The notes beneath the pieces are model-generated. The model saw only the letters and a list, made by a program, of their open reading frames with translations, made no database searches and was not told the DNA's origin. From Burkholderia diffusa (GTDB lineage Bacteria > Pseudomonadota > Gammaproteobacteria > Burkholderiales > Burkholderiaceae), in contig NZ_CABVPN010000011.1 of NCBI RefSeq assembly GCF_902499115.1, forward strand, positions 124,001 through 188,000: DNA of 64,000 bases, in the 5' to 3' direction. Made by a program: the position numbers and the translations under genes. Positions 27,473-35,886 of this stretch are shown here, in pieces; positions within the stretch are counted from its first letter, which is position 1, and the number at the start of each line of letters is the position of its first letter.

Positions 27473-27505
27473 ATGCGCCGCCCGATGGGCGGCGCATTGC
27501 TTTTT
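27473..27505 (+). terminator. Intrinsic terminator after the TagY-like gene
   Basis: A perfect 11-bp stem (ATGCGCCGCCC at 27473-27483 with its complement at 27487-27497, 3-base loop) is followed by TGCTTTTT. It marks the right-hand end of the T6SS locus. Confidence 0.85.
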
Positions 27506-27647
27506 GGGGCTGTCCGACGCCGGACGTCCGTGTGTGACCCCGTCACGAAAATGTCGCATACGTCGGGCATACGTTTCCTTTCATTTCCCGGCGTGGCGCC
27601 GCAATGCGCGATGCGCGGCGCGGCCGCGCCGCACGACCTTCGACACG

Positions 27648-28676
27648 ATGGATCTGATCGTACAGACTTACGGCGCCGATACGTCCGGCATGGTGTGCGG
27701 ATTCCGCTTCGTCCCGGGCGGATCGGGTGCGATGCTCGATGCCGACGCGGCCGCCGCATGGCTGCGCACGTGCCGCGCGCGCGAGGCAGCTGCCTCGGAC
27801 GATTTCGTCTGGCTGCACTTCAATCTCGCGCACGGCGCGAGCGAGCGCTGGATGCGCACGCACCTCGGATTGCCCGACAGCTTCTTCGAATTCCTTCACG
27901 AAGGATCGCGCTCGACGCGCATCGAGCAGGAGGACGGCGCGCTGCGCGCGATCGTCAACGACGTGATGTTCAACCTCGAGCTGACGCCGTCGGAAATCGC
28001 GACGCTGTTCGTCCACGTCGAGCGGCGCATCATGATCACCGCGCGGCTCAAGCCGCTGCGCTCGGTCGACACGCTGCGCGCCTGTGTGCGCGACGGCGAA
28101 CGGTTCCGGTCGCCGGCCGAACTGCTCGTGCACCTGCTGCGCGACCAGGCCGACCTGCTGATCCAGATCATGCGGCGCACGAGCATCGACGTCGACCGCA
28201 TCGAGGATCGCTTCCTGTCGCAACGGCTCACGTCGAATCGCGTCGAACTCGGCGCGATGCGCCGTACGCTGACGCGGCTGCAGCGCATGCTCGCGCCCGA
28301 GCCGGGGTCGATCTTCCGGCTGCTCGCGAAGCCGCCCGCGTGGCTGCATGCCGAAGACGTGCAGGAACTGCGCGAGTCGACCGAGGAATTCTCGCTGGTG
28401 CTCGCCGACCTGTCGGGGCTCAACGAACGGATCAAGCTGTTGCAGGAAGAGATCGGTTCGCGGCTCGACGAGCAGAACAACCGGACGCTGTTCACGCTGA
28501 CGCTGGTGACCGTGATCGCGCTGCCGATCAACATCGTCGCGGGCTTCGTCGGGATGAACGTCGGCGGCGTGCCGTTCTCGGAGAACAAGCACGGGTTCTG
28601 GCTGATGGTGCTGCTGGTCGCGGGCTTTACCGCGCTCGCCGCGTGGTGGGCGTTTCGCCGGCGCAATGATCGCTAG
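27648..28676 (+). CDS. CorA/ZntB-family divalent metal ion transporter
   Basis: The 342-aa protein has a soluble N-terminal funnel domain, a long helix region, and two C-terminal membrane spans (LFTLTLVTVIALPINIVAG and FWLMVLLVAGFTALAAWW). The signature loop GMNVGG, at about residue 306, lies between the spans. The GMN motif defines the CorA superfamily. The N-terminal FVWLHFNLAHGASERWM pattern resembles ZntB (zinc) more than Mg-transporting CorA, so the metal is left open. ATG 27648 gives the normal length; longer upstream frames lack support. Confidence 0.88.
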   Translation: MDLIVQTYGADTSGMVCGFRFVPGGSGAMLDADAAAAWLRTCRAREAAASDDFVWLHFNLAHGASERWMRTHLGLPDSFFEFLHEGSRSTRIEQEDGALRAIVNDVMFNLELTPSEIATLFVHVERRIMITARLKPLRSVDTLRACVRDGERFRSPAELLVHLLRDQADLLIQIMRRTSIDVDRIEDRFLSQRLTSNRVELGAMRRTLTRLQRMLAPEPGSIFRLLAKPPAWLHAEDVQELRESTEEFSLVLADLSGLNERIKLLQEEIGSRLDEQNNRTLFTLTLVTVIALPINIVAGFVGMNVGGVPFSENKHGFWLMVLLVAGFTALAAWWAFRRRNDR

Positions 28677-28686
28677 CGGCGGCCGC

Positions 28687-28716
28687 AAAAAAACAGGCCC
28701 CGCATCCGGAGCCTGT
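28687..28716 (-). terminator. Terminator serving the M1 aminopeptidase gene
   Basis: ACAGGC (28693-28698) pairs with GCCTGT (28711-28716). Read on the minus strand the stem is followed by seven T. It lies between convergent genes, 10 bases after the CorA-like stop. Confidence 0.7.
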
Positions 28717-28787
28717 CGAAGGACGTGAAAGACTGAACGCCGGCCGGCGCCGCAAACGCCGCGGCACCGGCCGGCCCGACCACGACG

Positions 28788-30956
28788 TTACTGAACCAGC
28801 GTCTTGCGCGGCTTGAACATGCCCTGGTAGCGCAGCGACGGACGTTCCTTCACCGTCGGCGCGATGCCGCCGAAGCTCGGCGTCTGACGCAGCTTCATCG
28901 CGGCCGGCGAGGCGACCGAGCCGATCGACGTCGAACGCGAAGCCGGCGCGAGGTTGTTCGCGACGAGCAGCGCGGCCTCGCTCTTCAGGTTCGCGAGCAG
29001 CACCGGATCGGTCGAGCCGTTGACCTGCGTGAGCAGGCCGCTCCACGCGGCGTCGCCGTAGTTCACGACGTAGTAGTCGAGACCACTCGGATCCGCGACC
29101 ACGCCCGTGCAGCCGTCGATCCGCGTCTGCGTCTGCGTATCCTTCAGCGCGAGCGTCGTGTGTTTCGCGAGCCCCTGGCCGTATGCGAGCGTGATCGGTA
29201 CCGTCCACTGCAGGCCCGGATACGCGTTCTTGTTCGGGAACGGCTGCTGTTTCAGCGTGACGATCGTCTGGTTCTTCGTCATGTCGCACTGCGTGTCGAG
29301 CGAGATCAGCGGCACGCCCGTCTGGCGCACGTAGCTGTCGCCGATCGGGCCGACCGGCTGGCCGCTCGCCTTCGACAGCGCATCCCACAGGCGCTTCGGT
29401 GTGCCGTTGCCGAACGAGTAATCGACCAGGTATTGCTGCAAGCCCTTGCGCAAGGTTTGCTCGCCGAGATAGTTCTCGAGCGTCTTCAGCACGTGGCCGC
29501 CCTTGTCGTAGGTGAACGCGCTCGCGCTCAGCACGAAGTCGTTCGACGCCCAGTCATTGAAGTTCGGCGCGACCGGGAATGCGTTCGGGCCGATGTCGCG
29601 ATTGATCACGCGATACTTGTTCTTCACCTGATCGAGCCAGCTGAACTCGTCGGGGAAGAACTGGATCGTCGTCTTCGTCTCGAAGAACGTCGCGAACGAT
29701 TCATTGAGCCAGACGTTGTCCCACCAGTCGGTCGTGACGAGGTCGCCGAACCACTGGTGCGCGACTTCGTGCGTCAGCACCTCGTTACCGTAGTGCGACA
29801 TCGGCTGGCCCGGTTGCGGCAGGATGTCGTCGGCGAACTCGAGGATCGACCCCCAGTTCTCCATCCCGCCGAAGTTCAGGTCCTTCTGCTCCTTGAACGC
29901 ATCGTTCGCGGCGACCGTGTCGAACTTCGTCAGCGGCAGCGGGATGCCCGTATAGCGGTAGTAGAAGTCGAGCGCCTGCTTGGTGCGGTCCATCGCCGGC
30001 TTCGCCCAGTCGCTCATGCCCGGCGGCGTGAACACGCGCAGGTGCAGACCGCCCTTGCCGCCCGGCAGGGGGCTCGAGAAATCGTCCTCGTAGGTGTCGA
30101 ACATGCCGCCGCCGAAGAACAGCAGGTACGACGGCATCGGCGGCGTCTTCTCGAACTGCACGAGCTTGTAGCCGCCGCCGACGTTGGTCGACGGTTTCTC
30201 GGCCGCGTTCGACACGACGCGCCAGTTCTGCGGCACTTCGGCCGTCACTTCATAAGTCGGCCGGAATGCCGGCTCGTCCCAACCCGGGAACCACTGGCGC
30301 GACAGGTTGGTTTCGCCCTGCGTGAGGATCGCGCCGCTCGTCGTGCCGTCGGTGCTCTTCAGGTCGACACGGAACACGCCTTCCGCGGCCGAGCAGCCCG
30401 GATACGGATCGTCGCCGCAACTGCCGCCCGTCTGCGTGGCCGGATCGTCGTACGACTTGAAGTTGATGATGCCCGACCACTCCATGTGGAGCGAATAGTT
30501 GCCCGGCGAGATCGTGCCGGCGACGGGACGCAGCTGGTAGAAGTCGCCCTTGTCCTGCGGCGTCGCGATCAGCTGGATGTTGCCCGGCTGCAGCGTGATG
30601 CGGCCGTTCGTGAACTTGATCCGGTGACCGGCGATGACGATGTTGTTGACCGGCTTCAGCACCTTGATCTCGACGTCGGCGCGCCCGTCGAACGCGTTCA
30701 GCGCATCGTTCGGTCGGAACCACAGCCGGTAGTTGACGGGTACCACGGTGTCCGGCAGTTCGACAGGCGACACGCTCTTGTCGACATTGGACGCGCTCGG
30801 CGGCGTGTTGGCGGCGGGCGACGAGCTCGAGTGCGGCGCGCCGGCAGAGCTGAGCGCGGAAGCCGAGCCGACACCGCTGTCGTCGCCGCCGCACCCGGCG
30901 AGCGCGAGTGCGGCGACCAGCGGCAGGTAACGCATCTTGTGAATGTTGATCGACAT
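28788..30956 (-). CDS. Lipoprotein M1-family metallo-aminopeptidase
   Basis: This 722-aa product has a lipoprotein signal (MRYLPLVAALALAGC, lipobox LAGC), then a Ser/Ala linker and a full M1 peptidase fold. GGMENWGS is the substrate-binding GxMEN motif. HEVAHQWFGDLVTTDWW followed by NESFA gives the HExxH-x18-E zinc site at about residues 395-418. Unlike cytoplasmic PepN it is predicted to be membrane-anchored in the periplasm or at the surface, trimming peptides outside the cytoplasm. The start could be at either of two Met codons seven residues apart. Confidence 0.9.
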   Translation of the reverse strand: MSINIHKMRYLPLVAALALAGCGGDDSGVGSASALSSAGAPHSSSSPAANTPPSASNVDKSVSPVELPDTVVPVNYRLWFRPNDALNAFDGRADVEIKVLKPVNNIVIAGHRIKFTNGRITLQPGNIQLIATPQDKGDFYQLRPVAGTISPGNYSLHMEWSGIINFKSYDDPATQTGGSCGDDPYPGCSAAEGVFRVDLKSTDGTTSGAILTQGETNLSRQWFPGWDEPAFRPTYEVTAEVPQNWRVVSNAAEKPSTNVGGGYKLVQFEKTPPMPSYLLFFGGGMFDTYEDDFSSPLPGGKGGLHLRVFTPPGMSDWAKPAMDRTKQALDFYYRYTGIPLPLTKFDTVAANDAFKEQKDLNFGGMENWGSILEFADDILPQPGQPMSHYGNEVLTHEVAHQWFGDLVTTDWWDNVWLNESFATFFETKTTIQFFPDEFSWLDQVKNKYRVINRDIGPNAFPVAPNFNDWASNDFVLSASAFTYDKGGHVLKTLENYLGEQTLRKGLQQYLVDYSFGNGTPKRLWDALSKASGQPVGPIGDSYVRQTGVPLISLDTQCDMTKNQTIVTLKQQPFPNKNAYPGLQWTVPITLAYGQGLAKHTTLALKDTQTQTRIDGCTGVVADPSGLDYYVVNYGDAAWSGLLTQVNGSTDPVLLANLKSEAALLVANNLAPASRSTSIGSVASPAAMKLRQTPSFGGIAPTVKERPSLRYQGMFKPRKTLVQ

Positions 30957-31601
30957 GACTGAAACCTCGATTGTTGAAAGAATCGTTCAGTGCTGCGAAA
31001 ACGCCGGCAAAGGAAATCCCTCGCCGTTAATCAACAGCGACGAGAAATGCCAATGACGGATTATTCGAAAAGACGGCCGGCCGACTACGTGAAGGTAATC
31101 ATGGTTTACTGCCCCCTCTGTGTTTCCGGATGTCGGTTAACTTGCCGGTTCAAACTGGCCGGGCGCGTGTTGTACTGAATTGATTTCGCGCGCACGACAC
31201 GGGGCCGCCCGCCCTGCGCGGGCGTGCATTCCCTTTGAACCGACGACCCACGGGGCTGGCCGTGCAAGGCCGCAGGACGGAAGGACGGCGTGTCGCCGTT
31301 CCGTAAAATCGCCGTCATGCGGCTTGAAGGTTTGTCGGCCTGCTCGAAGGATGCGTAAATATACTTGATGGTTTTGGGTAAAGGAAACGAAAAAATTAGA
31401 AAGTGATTCGATTGAATTTTTTGCGCACCATTGAATGCTGGAAGGCATTAATTCGCTTTCCATTCGACTGTTTGTTTTCGTAGTTTTAATCTATTAACGA
31501 TCTCGGCGGTGCGCGGAAACTACGAATCAGGGTGGAGCGTGGCGCGCTCGGTACAATGCAGCGACGGTCCGTCAAATCGATTGCCGCAAGGAGGCCAGCC
31601 C
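30957..31601. other. Long intergenic region without a recognised gene
   Basis: This is 645 bases between the aminopeptidase gene start and the LEA14-like gene. The left half is of ordinary GC, with GC-rich inverted repeats near 31200-31220 and 31285-31310. The part 31360-31500 is AT-rich and probably carries the promoter of the LEA14-like gene. Short open frames are present, but none has a ribosome-binding site or recognisable protein. A small RNA cannot be excluded. Confidence 0.5.
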
Positions 31602-32096
31602 ATGCCACGAGCCCTGTTCCATATCGCGCCGCTGCGCGCCATGCTGCTGCTGTTCGCCGCCGTCTTCGTGCTCGGCGGTTGCGCGGGTCTGACGCGCGAG
31701 CCGGTGAGCGTGACCGTCGCCGGGCTCGATCCGCTCGTCGGCCAGGGCCTCGAGATGCGCTTCAGCCTGAAACTGCGCGTGCAGAACCCGAATGACACGC
31801 CGATCGAATACGACGGCATCTCGGTCGCACTCGAACTGAACGGCACGCCGTTCGCGAGCGGCGTGAGCGATCGCGCGGGCATCGTGCCGCGCTTCGGCGA
31901 GGCCGTGATCGACGTGCCCGTTTCGGTGTCGGCGTTCGCCGCCGCGCGGCAGGCGTGGAACCTGCCCGGCGCGGCGGCCAACGGCGAGCTGCCGTACGCG
32001 CTGCGCGGCCGGCTCGCGGGCGGCGTGCTCGGCAGCGTGCATTTCCGCGATGCGGGCACGTTGCGCATGCCGGCGATGCCGGGGTGGGGCGGGTAG
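31602..32096 (+). CDS. LEA14/WHy-domain lipoprotein
   Basis: The 164-aa protein has a signal sequence with lipobox LGGC (around residue 26) and a WHy/LEA_2-type beta-sandwich: VSVTVAGLDPLVGQGLEMRF, then LKLRVQNPNDTPIEYDGI and LNGTPFASGVS. Bacterial members are envelope lipoproteins of unclear function, sometimes linked to desiccation or stress tolerance. The start is well supported by AAGGAGG at 31588-31594, 7 bases before the ATG. Confidence 0.85.
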   Translation: MPRALFHIAPLRAMLLLFAAVFVLGGCAGLTREPVSVTVAGLDPLVGQGLEMRFSLKLRVQNPNDTPIEYDGISVALELNGTPFASGVSDRAGIVPRFGEAVIDVPVSVSAFAAARQAWNLPGAAANGELPYALRGRLAGGVLGSVHFRDAGTLRMPAMPGWGG

Positions 32097-32124
32097 GCTG
32101 CCTGCGCAATGCCAGGGCGGTCGC

Positions 32125-32153
32125 CCGCGCTTTGCCGCGCGGGCAAAGCGCGG
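32125..32153. repeat. Perfect 12-bp stem hairpin between genes
   Basis: CCGCGCTTTGCC (32125-32136) and GGCAAAGCGCGG (32142-32153) form a perfect stem with a 5-base loop. There is no T-run, so it is not a classical terminator. It could be a Rho-linked or RNA-stabilising element, or a member of a dispersed palindrome family. Confidence 0.6.
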
Positions 32154-32221
32154 TATGGTGTGGTCCGCGCGGCGCGCTCCTGTGGCGCCGCCTGTCTGAA
32201 GCCAACCGTAGCCGAGCTCGC

Positions 32222-33355
32222 GTGACCGATTTCCCCGTTTTCCACTGGACCGACGCCGACGGCGCCGAACATGCCGTGCGCTGGCGCTCCGAAGCCGGCG
32301 TGCAGCCGCCCAGGCGCGCCGTGCCCGCCGACGACCGCCTCACCGCCGACGCCGCGTACCGCCTCGCGTGCGAGGGCACCGCGCTCGTCTGGCAGGGCGA
32401 CTTCCAGAACGCGCGCCAGCTCGTGCAGGCGATGGCGCGCCGCGTCGAACGCAAGCCGAAGAAGGCGAAGGCCGCGGTGGGCGTCGACGCATTCAACCTG
32501 CATCGCCTCGCGCAATCGCAGCGTGCCCGCACGCTCGGGATGCTGCTGATCCCGCTCGACGCCGACTACACGATCCCGCTGCGCCGCGCGCCCGACGTGC
32601 GTGCAGCGTGCGAGGAAGCATACGGCCCGGGCGGCGCGCCGTCGGTCGTGTCGCTGCGCGAGCTGCTCGGCCTCGTCGGCGCGCACGAATGGCGCAAGAA
32701 GGGCGTGCCGATTCCGGCGCTCGGCGGCGCGCTGATCCATCCGCATTACGGTGTGTTTTCGCCGGTGCGCGGCGAATACGTCGAACTCGTCGCGCGCACG
32801 CCGCTGCCCGCGACGTCGCTCGCGTTCGACATCGGCACGGGCACCGGCGTGCTCGCGGCCGTGCTCGCGTCGCGCGGTGTCGAGCGCATCGTCGCGACCG
32901 ATCAGGATCCGCGCGCGCTCGCGTGCGCTCGCGAGAACGTCGCGCGGCTCGGTCATGCCGAGCGCGTCGAGGTCGTCGAAGCCGACCTGTTTCCGGCCGG
33001 CCGCGCGCCGCTCGTCGTCTGCAACCCGCCGTGGGTGCCGGCCCGTCCGAGCGCGCCGATCGAATACGCGGTCTACGATCCCGACAGCCGCATGCTGCGC
33101 GGTTTCCTCGCGGGGCTCGCCGACCATCTCGAACCGGGCGGCGAAGGCTGGCTGATCCTGTCCGATTTCGCCGAACATCTCGGCCTGCGGCCGCGCGATA
33201 CGCTGCTGCAATGGATCGACGAAGCCGGTCTCGTCGTGCTCGGCCGCGAAGACATCCGCCCCGCGCACCCCAAGTCGGCCGACGCGGACGACCCGCTGCA
33301 CGCGGCACGCCGCGCCGAGGTCACGTCGCTCTGGCGGCTCGGTGCGCGAGCCTGA
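32222..33355 (+). CDS. Class I SAM-dependent methyltransferase
   Basis: This 377-aa protein has an N-terminal domain (1-190) of unknown type and a C-terminal Rossmann methyltransferase. Motif I is FDIGTGTGVLAAVLASRG; motif IV is VCNPPWVPARP. The NPPW tetrapeptide is typical of enzymes that methylate planar amino groups (as in RsmC, PrmC and N6-adenine methylases), so an rRNA, tRNA or protein substrate is likely but unidentified. The start is taken as GTG 32222 because no ATG fits; the upstream in-frame extension overlaps the LEA14-like gene. Confidence 0.75.
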   Translation: MTDFPVFHWTDADGAEHAVRWRSEAGVQPPRRAVPADDRLTADAAYRLACEGTALVWQGDFQNARQLVQAMARRVERKPKKAKAAVGVDAFNLHRLAQSQRARTLGMLLIPLDADYTIPLRRAPDVRAACEEAYGPGGAPSVVSLRELLGLVGAHEWRKKGVPIPALGGALIHPHYGVFSPVRGEYVELVARTPLPATSLAFDIGTGTGVLAAVLASRGVERIVATDQDPRALACARENVARLGHAERVEVVEADLFPAGRAPLVVCNPPWVPARPSAPIEYAVYDPDSRMLRGFLAGLADHLEPGGEGWLILSDFAEHLGLRPRDTLLQWIDEAGLVVLGREDIRPAHPKSADADDPLHAARRAEVTSLWRLGARA

Positions 33356-33444
33356 TCGCGTATTTTCGGTAAACTGTCGCCATTCCTCACGAATTCCCGC
33401 CGCCGGGCCGTGGTCGACCGACCGTGGCCCGGCGACGCTTCACG

Positions 33445-34335
33445 ATGTCGAACAAGACCTACGAAATCCGTCCGGAGCAGTCCATCGAGCTGCTGAAGGA
33501 GCTGCACATCCTCACCCGCGACGGCAAGCTGAACCAGGACAGCCGCCGCAAGCTGAAGCAGGTCTATCACCTGTTCCAGTTCATCGAGCCGCTACTCGCG
33601 AGCGTGCAGGCGGACAAGGGCAGCGTGACGCTCGTCGATCACGGCGCCGGCAAGTCGTATCTCGGCTTCATCCTGTACGACCTGTTCTTCAAGCAGCAGC
33701 CGGGGCACGGCACGCCGGCATTCGCGTCGCACGTATACGGGATCGAGACGCGCGAGGAGCTCGTCGCGCGTTCCACCGAACTCGCCGCGCGACTCGGATT
33801 CGGCGGCATGTCGTTCCTGAACCTGTCGGTCGCCGATTCGATCACGTCGCCGAAGCTGCCCGAAACGGTCGATGTCGTCACCGCGCTGCATGCATGCGAC
33901 ACGGCAACCGACGATGCGATCCGCTTCGCGCTCGCGAAGCGCGCGCAGCACATCGTGCTGGTGCCGTGCTGCCAGGCGGAAGTCGCGGGCGTGCTGCGCA
34001 GGAACAAGGGCAAGTCGCTCGCGAACGCGCTGACCGAAGTGTGGCGGCATCCGCTGCATACGCGCGAATTCGGCAGCCAGATCACCAACGTGCTGCGCTG
34101 CCTGCAGCTCGAGGCGCACGGCTATCAGGTCAGCGTGACCGAGCTGGTCGGCTGGGAGCATTCGATGAAGAACGAGCTGATCATCGCGCAGTACAAGAAC
34201 CTGCCGCGCCGCAAGCCCGGCGAGCGGCTGAACGAGATCCTCGGCATGTTCGGGCTCGCCGAACTGAACGAGCGCTTCTTCGCGCCGGCGCCCGCGGCGG
34301 CGGCGGGCGAGGCTGTCGAGCAGGACCCGGACTGA
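33445..34335 (+). CDS. SAM-dependent methyltransferase of the Methyltransf_32 type
   Basis: The 296-aa product begins MSNKTYEIRPEQSIELLKEL. It has KLKQVYHLFQFIEPLL before the glycine motif VDHGAGKSYLGFILYDLFF, then ALHACDTATDDAI and VPCCQAEV. The HACD and PCC signatures match the Methyltransf_32 family (related to METTL25/GSTCD). The substrate is unknown. It follows another methyltransferase gene by 89 bases. The start is ATG 33445 rather than the in-frame GTG 33424. Confidence 0.8.
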   Translation: MSNKTYEIRPEQSIELLKELHILTRDGKLNQDSRRKLKQVYHLFQFIEPLLASVQADKGSVTLVDHGAGKSYLGFILYDLFFKQQPGHGTPAFASHVYGIETREELVARSTELAARLGFGGMSFLNLSVADSITSPKLPETVDVVTALHACDTATDDAIRFALAKRAQHIVLVPCCQAEVAGVLRRNKGKSLANALTEVWRHPLHTREFGSQITNVLRCLQLEAHGYQVSVTELVGWEHSMKNELIIAQYKNLPRRKPGERLNEILGMFGLAELNERFFAPAPAAAAGEAVEQDPD

Positions 34336-34390
34336 GGCAGGCCGACTCGCGGCCCGTTTGCCGCGCGGCGGACGGCCGGCGCGCGACGCG

Positions 34391-34963
34391 TCAGACGTCG
34401 TCGCCCGGCCGGCGCATCCATTCACGCCAGCCGTCGTGGCCGAGGCGGCGCAGCGTTTCCTGGTTTTTCTCGTAGATCGCGGACGCGTCCGGGAACGCGT
34501 CGACCGCGCGTGCGATGCTGTCCTCGCGCAGCAGGTGCAGGATCGGATACGGCGCGCGGTTCGTGTAGTTCTCGATGTCGTCGGCTTCGCTGCCTTCGAA
34601 CCGGTACTCGGGATGGAAGCTCGCGATCTGCAGCACGCCGTCGAGCCGCAGTTGCCGCACGAGCCGGTCGGCGAAGAACAGCGCGTCGTTGTAGTCGACG
34701 AAATCAGCGAACGCGCGCGGATAGATCACGAGCGTCGTGTCGACCTGCTGCGGATCCGCCGCTTCGAGCGCGCGCAACTCGGTTTCGAGGTCGGCGAGCG
34801 CGTCCTCGAGCGTCGTCGCTTCGCTGATCGCATAGCGCACCTGCTCCTTCACATAGACGCTCTTCGCGAACGGGCACAGATTGAGCCCGATCACCGCGCG
34901 CGCGAGCCAGTGCCGCGTGGCGGCGAGGATGTCGTCGTGCGAATCGGGGCGGGTATCGGTCAT
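34391..34963 (-). CDS. DUF1415 family protein
   Basis: The 190-aa protein contains the family hallmark WLARAVIGLNLCPFAKSVYV near its N-terminus, and later FADFVDYNDALFFAD and YPILHLLREDSI. The family is widespread in proteobacteria and has no established function; the conserved NLCPFA cysteine is present. ATG 34963 starts MTDTRPDSHDD. A 19-residue longer frame from 35020 is Pro-rich and unlikely. It converges with the methyltransferase gene; no terminator hairpin was identified between them. Confidence 0.8.
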   Translation of the reverse strand: MTDTRPDSHDDILAATRHWLARAVIGLNLCPFAKSVYVKEQVRYAISEATTLEDALADLETELRALEAADPQQVDTTLVIYPRAFADFVDYNDALFFADRLVRQLRLDGVLQIASFHPEYRFEGSEADDIENYTNRAPYPILHLLREDSIARAVDAFPDASAIYEKNQETLRRLGHDGWREWMRRPGDDV

Positions 34964-35045
34964 GGCGAGGGCAGTCGGGCAAGGCGGAAGCGAGGGCCGC
35001 ATTGTAGCGGGAGCGGGCACGCGGGGTTCGGGCGTGCGCCGCCTG

Positions 35046-35669
35046 TCACGCGCAGGCGGCTTCGATCAGTTGCGTGACCAGCGCGGGCGCGGTGCCGATC
35101 GGCGTTTCGCCGTGCCGGTAGGTCTGGCTGGCCGCGTAGATGCCCTCGACCACGAGCGCGAGCGCATCGGCCAGCGCTTTCGGCTGCCGGGCGCCTGCGC
35201 CTTCGCATAGCTCGACGAACCGCTTCATCAGCCGCTCCTTGTTTTGCGCGACGCGTTCGCGCGCCGGATGCGACGCATCGGGGAATTCGGCCGCGACGTT
35301 GACGAACGGGCAGCCGCGATAGTCCTTCTGCGTCGCGCGCTCCGCGAGATCGACGAAATACTGGATCAACTGCGCCTTCGGCTGGCCGGGATGCTTCGCG
35401 ACGCTCGAATCGAGGCGCTCGAAGAAGCACGCATCCATCCGTTCGAGATACGCGAGGATCAGCTCGTCCTTCGACGAGAACTGGCGGTACAGGCTCATCT
35501 TGTTGACGCCCGCGCGTTCCACGACCGCTTCGACGCCGACCGCGCGCACCCCTTCCTTGTAAAACAGCTCCTCGGCGGCGCGCAGCAGGTGTTCCTGCGC
35601 GGCGGCCGCGGCGATCGGCTGGCGCGTGCGACGTGCCGGCGGCTTGTTGGCGGCCTCGATGCCCGACAT
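35046..35669 (-). CDS. TetR-family transcriptional regulator
   Basis: This 207-aa regulator has an N-terminal TetR helix-turn-helix (LLRAAEELFYKEGVRAVGV, then VERAGVNKMSLYRQFSSKDEL) and a variable ligand domain containing CPFVNVAAEF. It diverges from an MFS transporter gene, with a long inverted repeat between the two starts. The simplest model is a repressor of the transporter and of itself. The ligand is unknown. Confidence 0.92.
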   Translation of the reverse strand: MSGIEAANKPPARRTRQPIAAAAAQEHLLRAAEELFYKEGVRAVGVEAVVERAGVNKMSLYRQFSSKDELILAYLERMDACFFERLDSSVAKHPGQPKAQLIQYFVDLAERATQKDYRGCPFVNVAAEFPDASHPARERVAQNKERLMKRFVELCEGAGARQPKALADALALVVEGIYAASQTYRHGETPIGTAPALVTQLIEAACA

Positions 35670-35703
35670 GATGACCCTCGACTGCGTGATGAATTGCTTG
35701 ACA

Positions 35704-35755
35704 TGTTACCGACTGGTCACTACGATCGCAACACACTTGTGACCGAGCGGTAACA
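35704..35755. promoter_or_regulatory. Inverted-repeat operator between tetR and the MFS gene
   Basis: TGTTACCGACTGGTCAC (35704-35720) is mirrored by GTGACCGAGCGGTAACA (35739-35755). Of the 17 positions in each arm, all but two or three match, with an 18-base centre. The repeat starts 34 bases from the tetR ATG on that side. It is the obvious candidate binding site for the TetR protein and lies in the only gap of the divergent pair. Confidence 0.75.
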
Positions 35756-35886
35756 ATGCCGGCCGGGTCGACAGACAAATGCCAGGTATCGGCCCCGGTC
35801 GGCCGATGCAGCATGCGGCGGAGGTGGCCTGGTGGTGACGCGGGGCCGGCGCGCGGGTGCCGGGCCGCCAATTGGAGAGCGACGAC

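Noticed and set aside
30990..31178. 62-codon rightward open frame in the long gap before the LEA14-like gene
   Set aside because: No ribosome-binding site and no recognisable protein features; composition resembles non-coding DNA.
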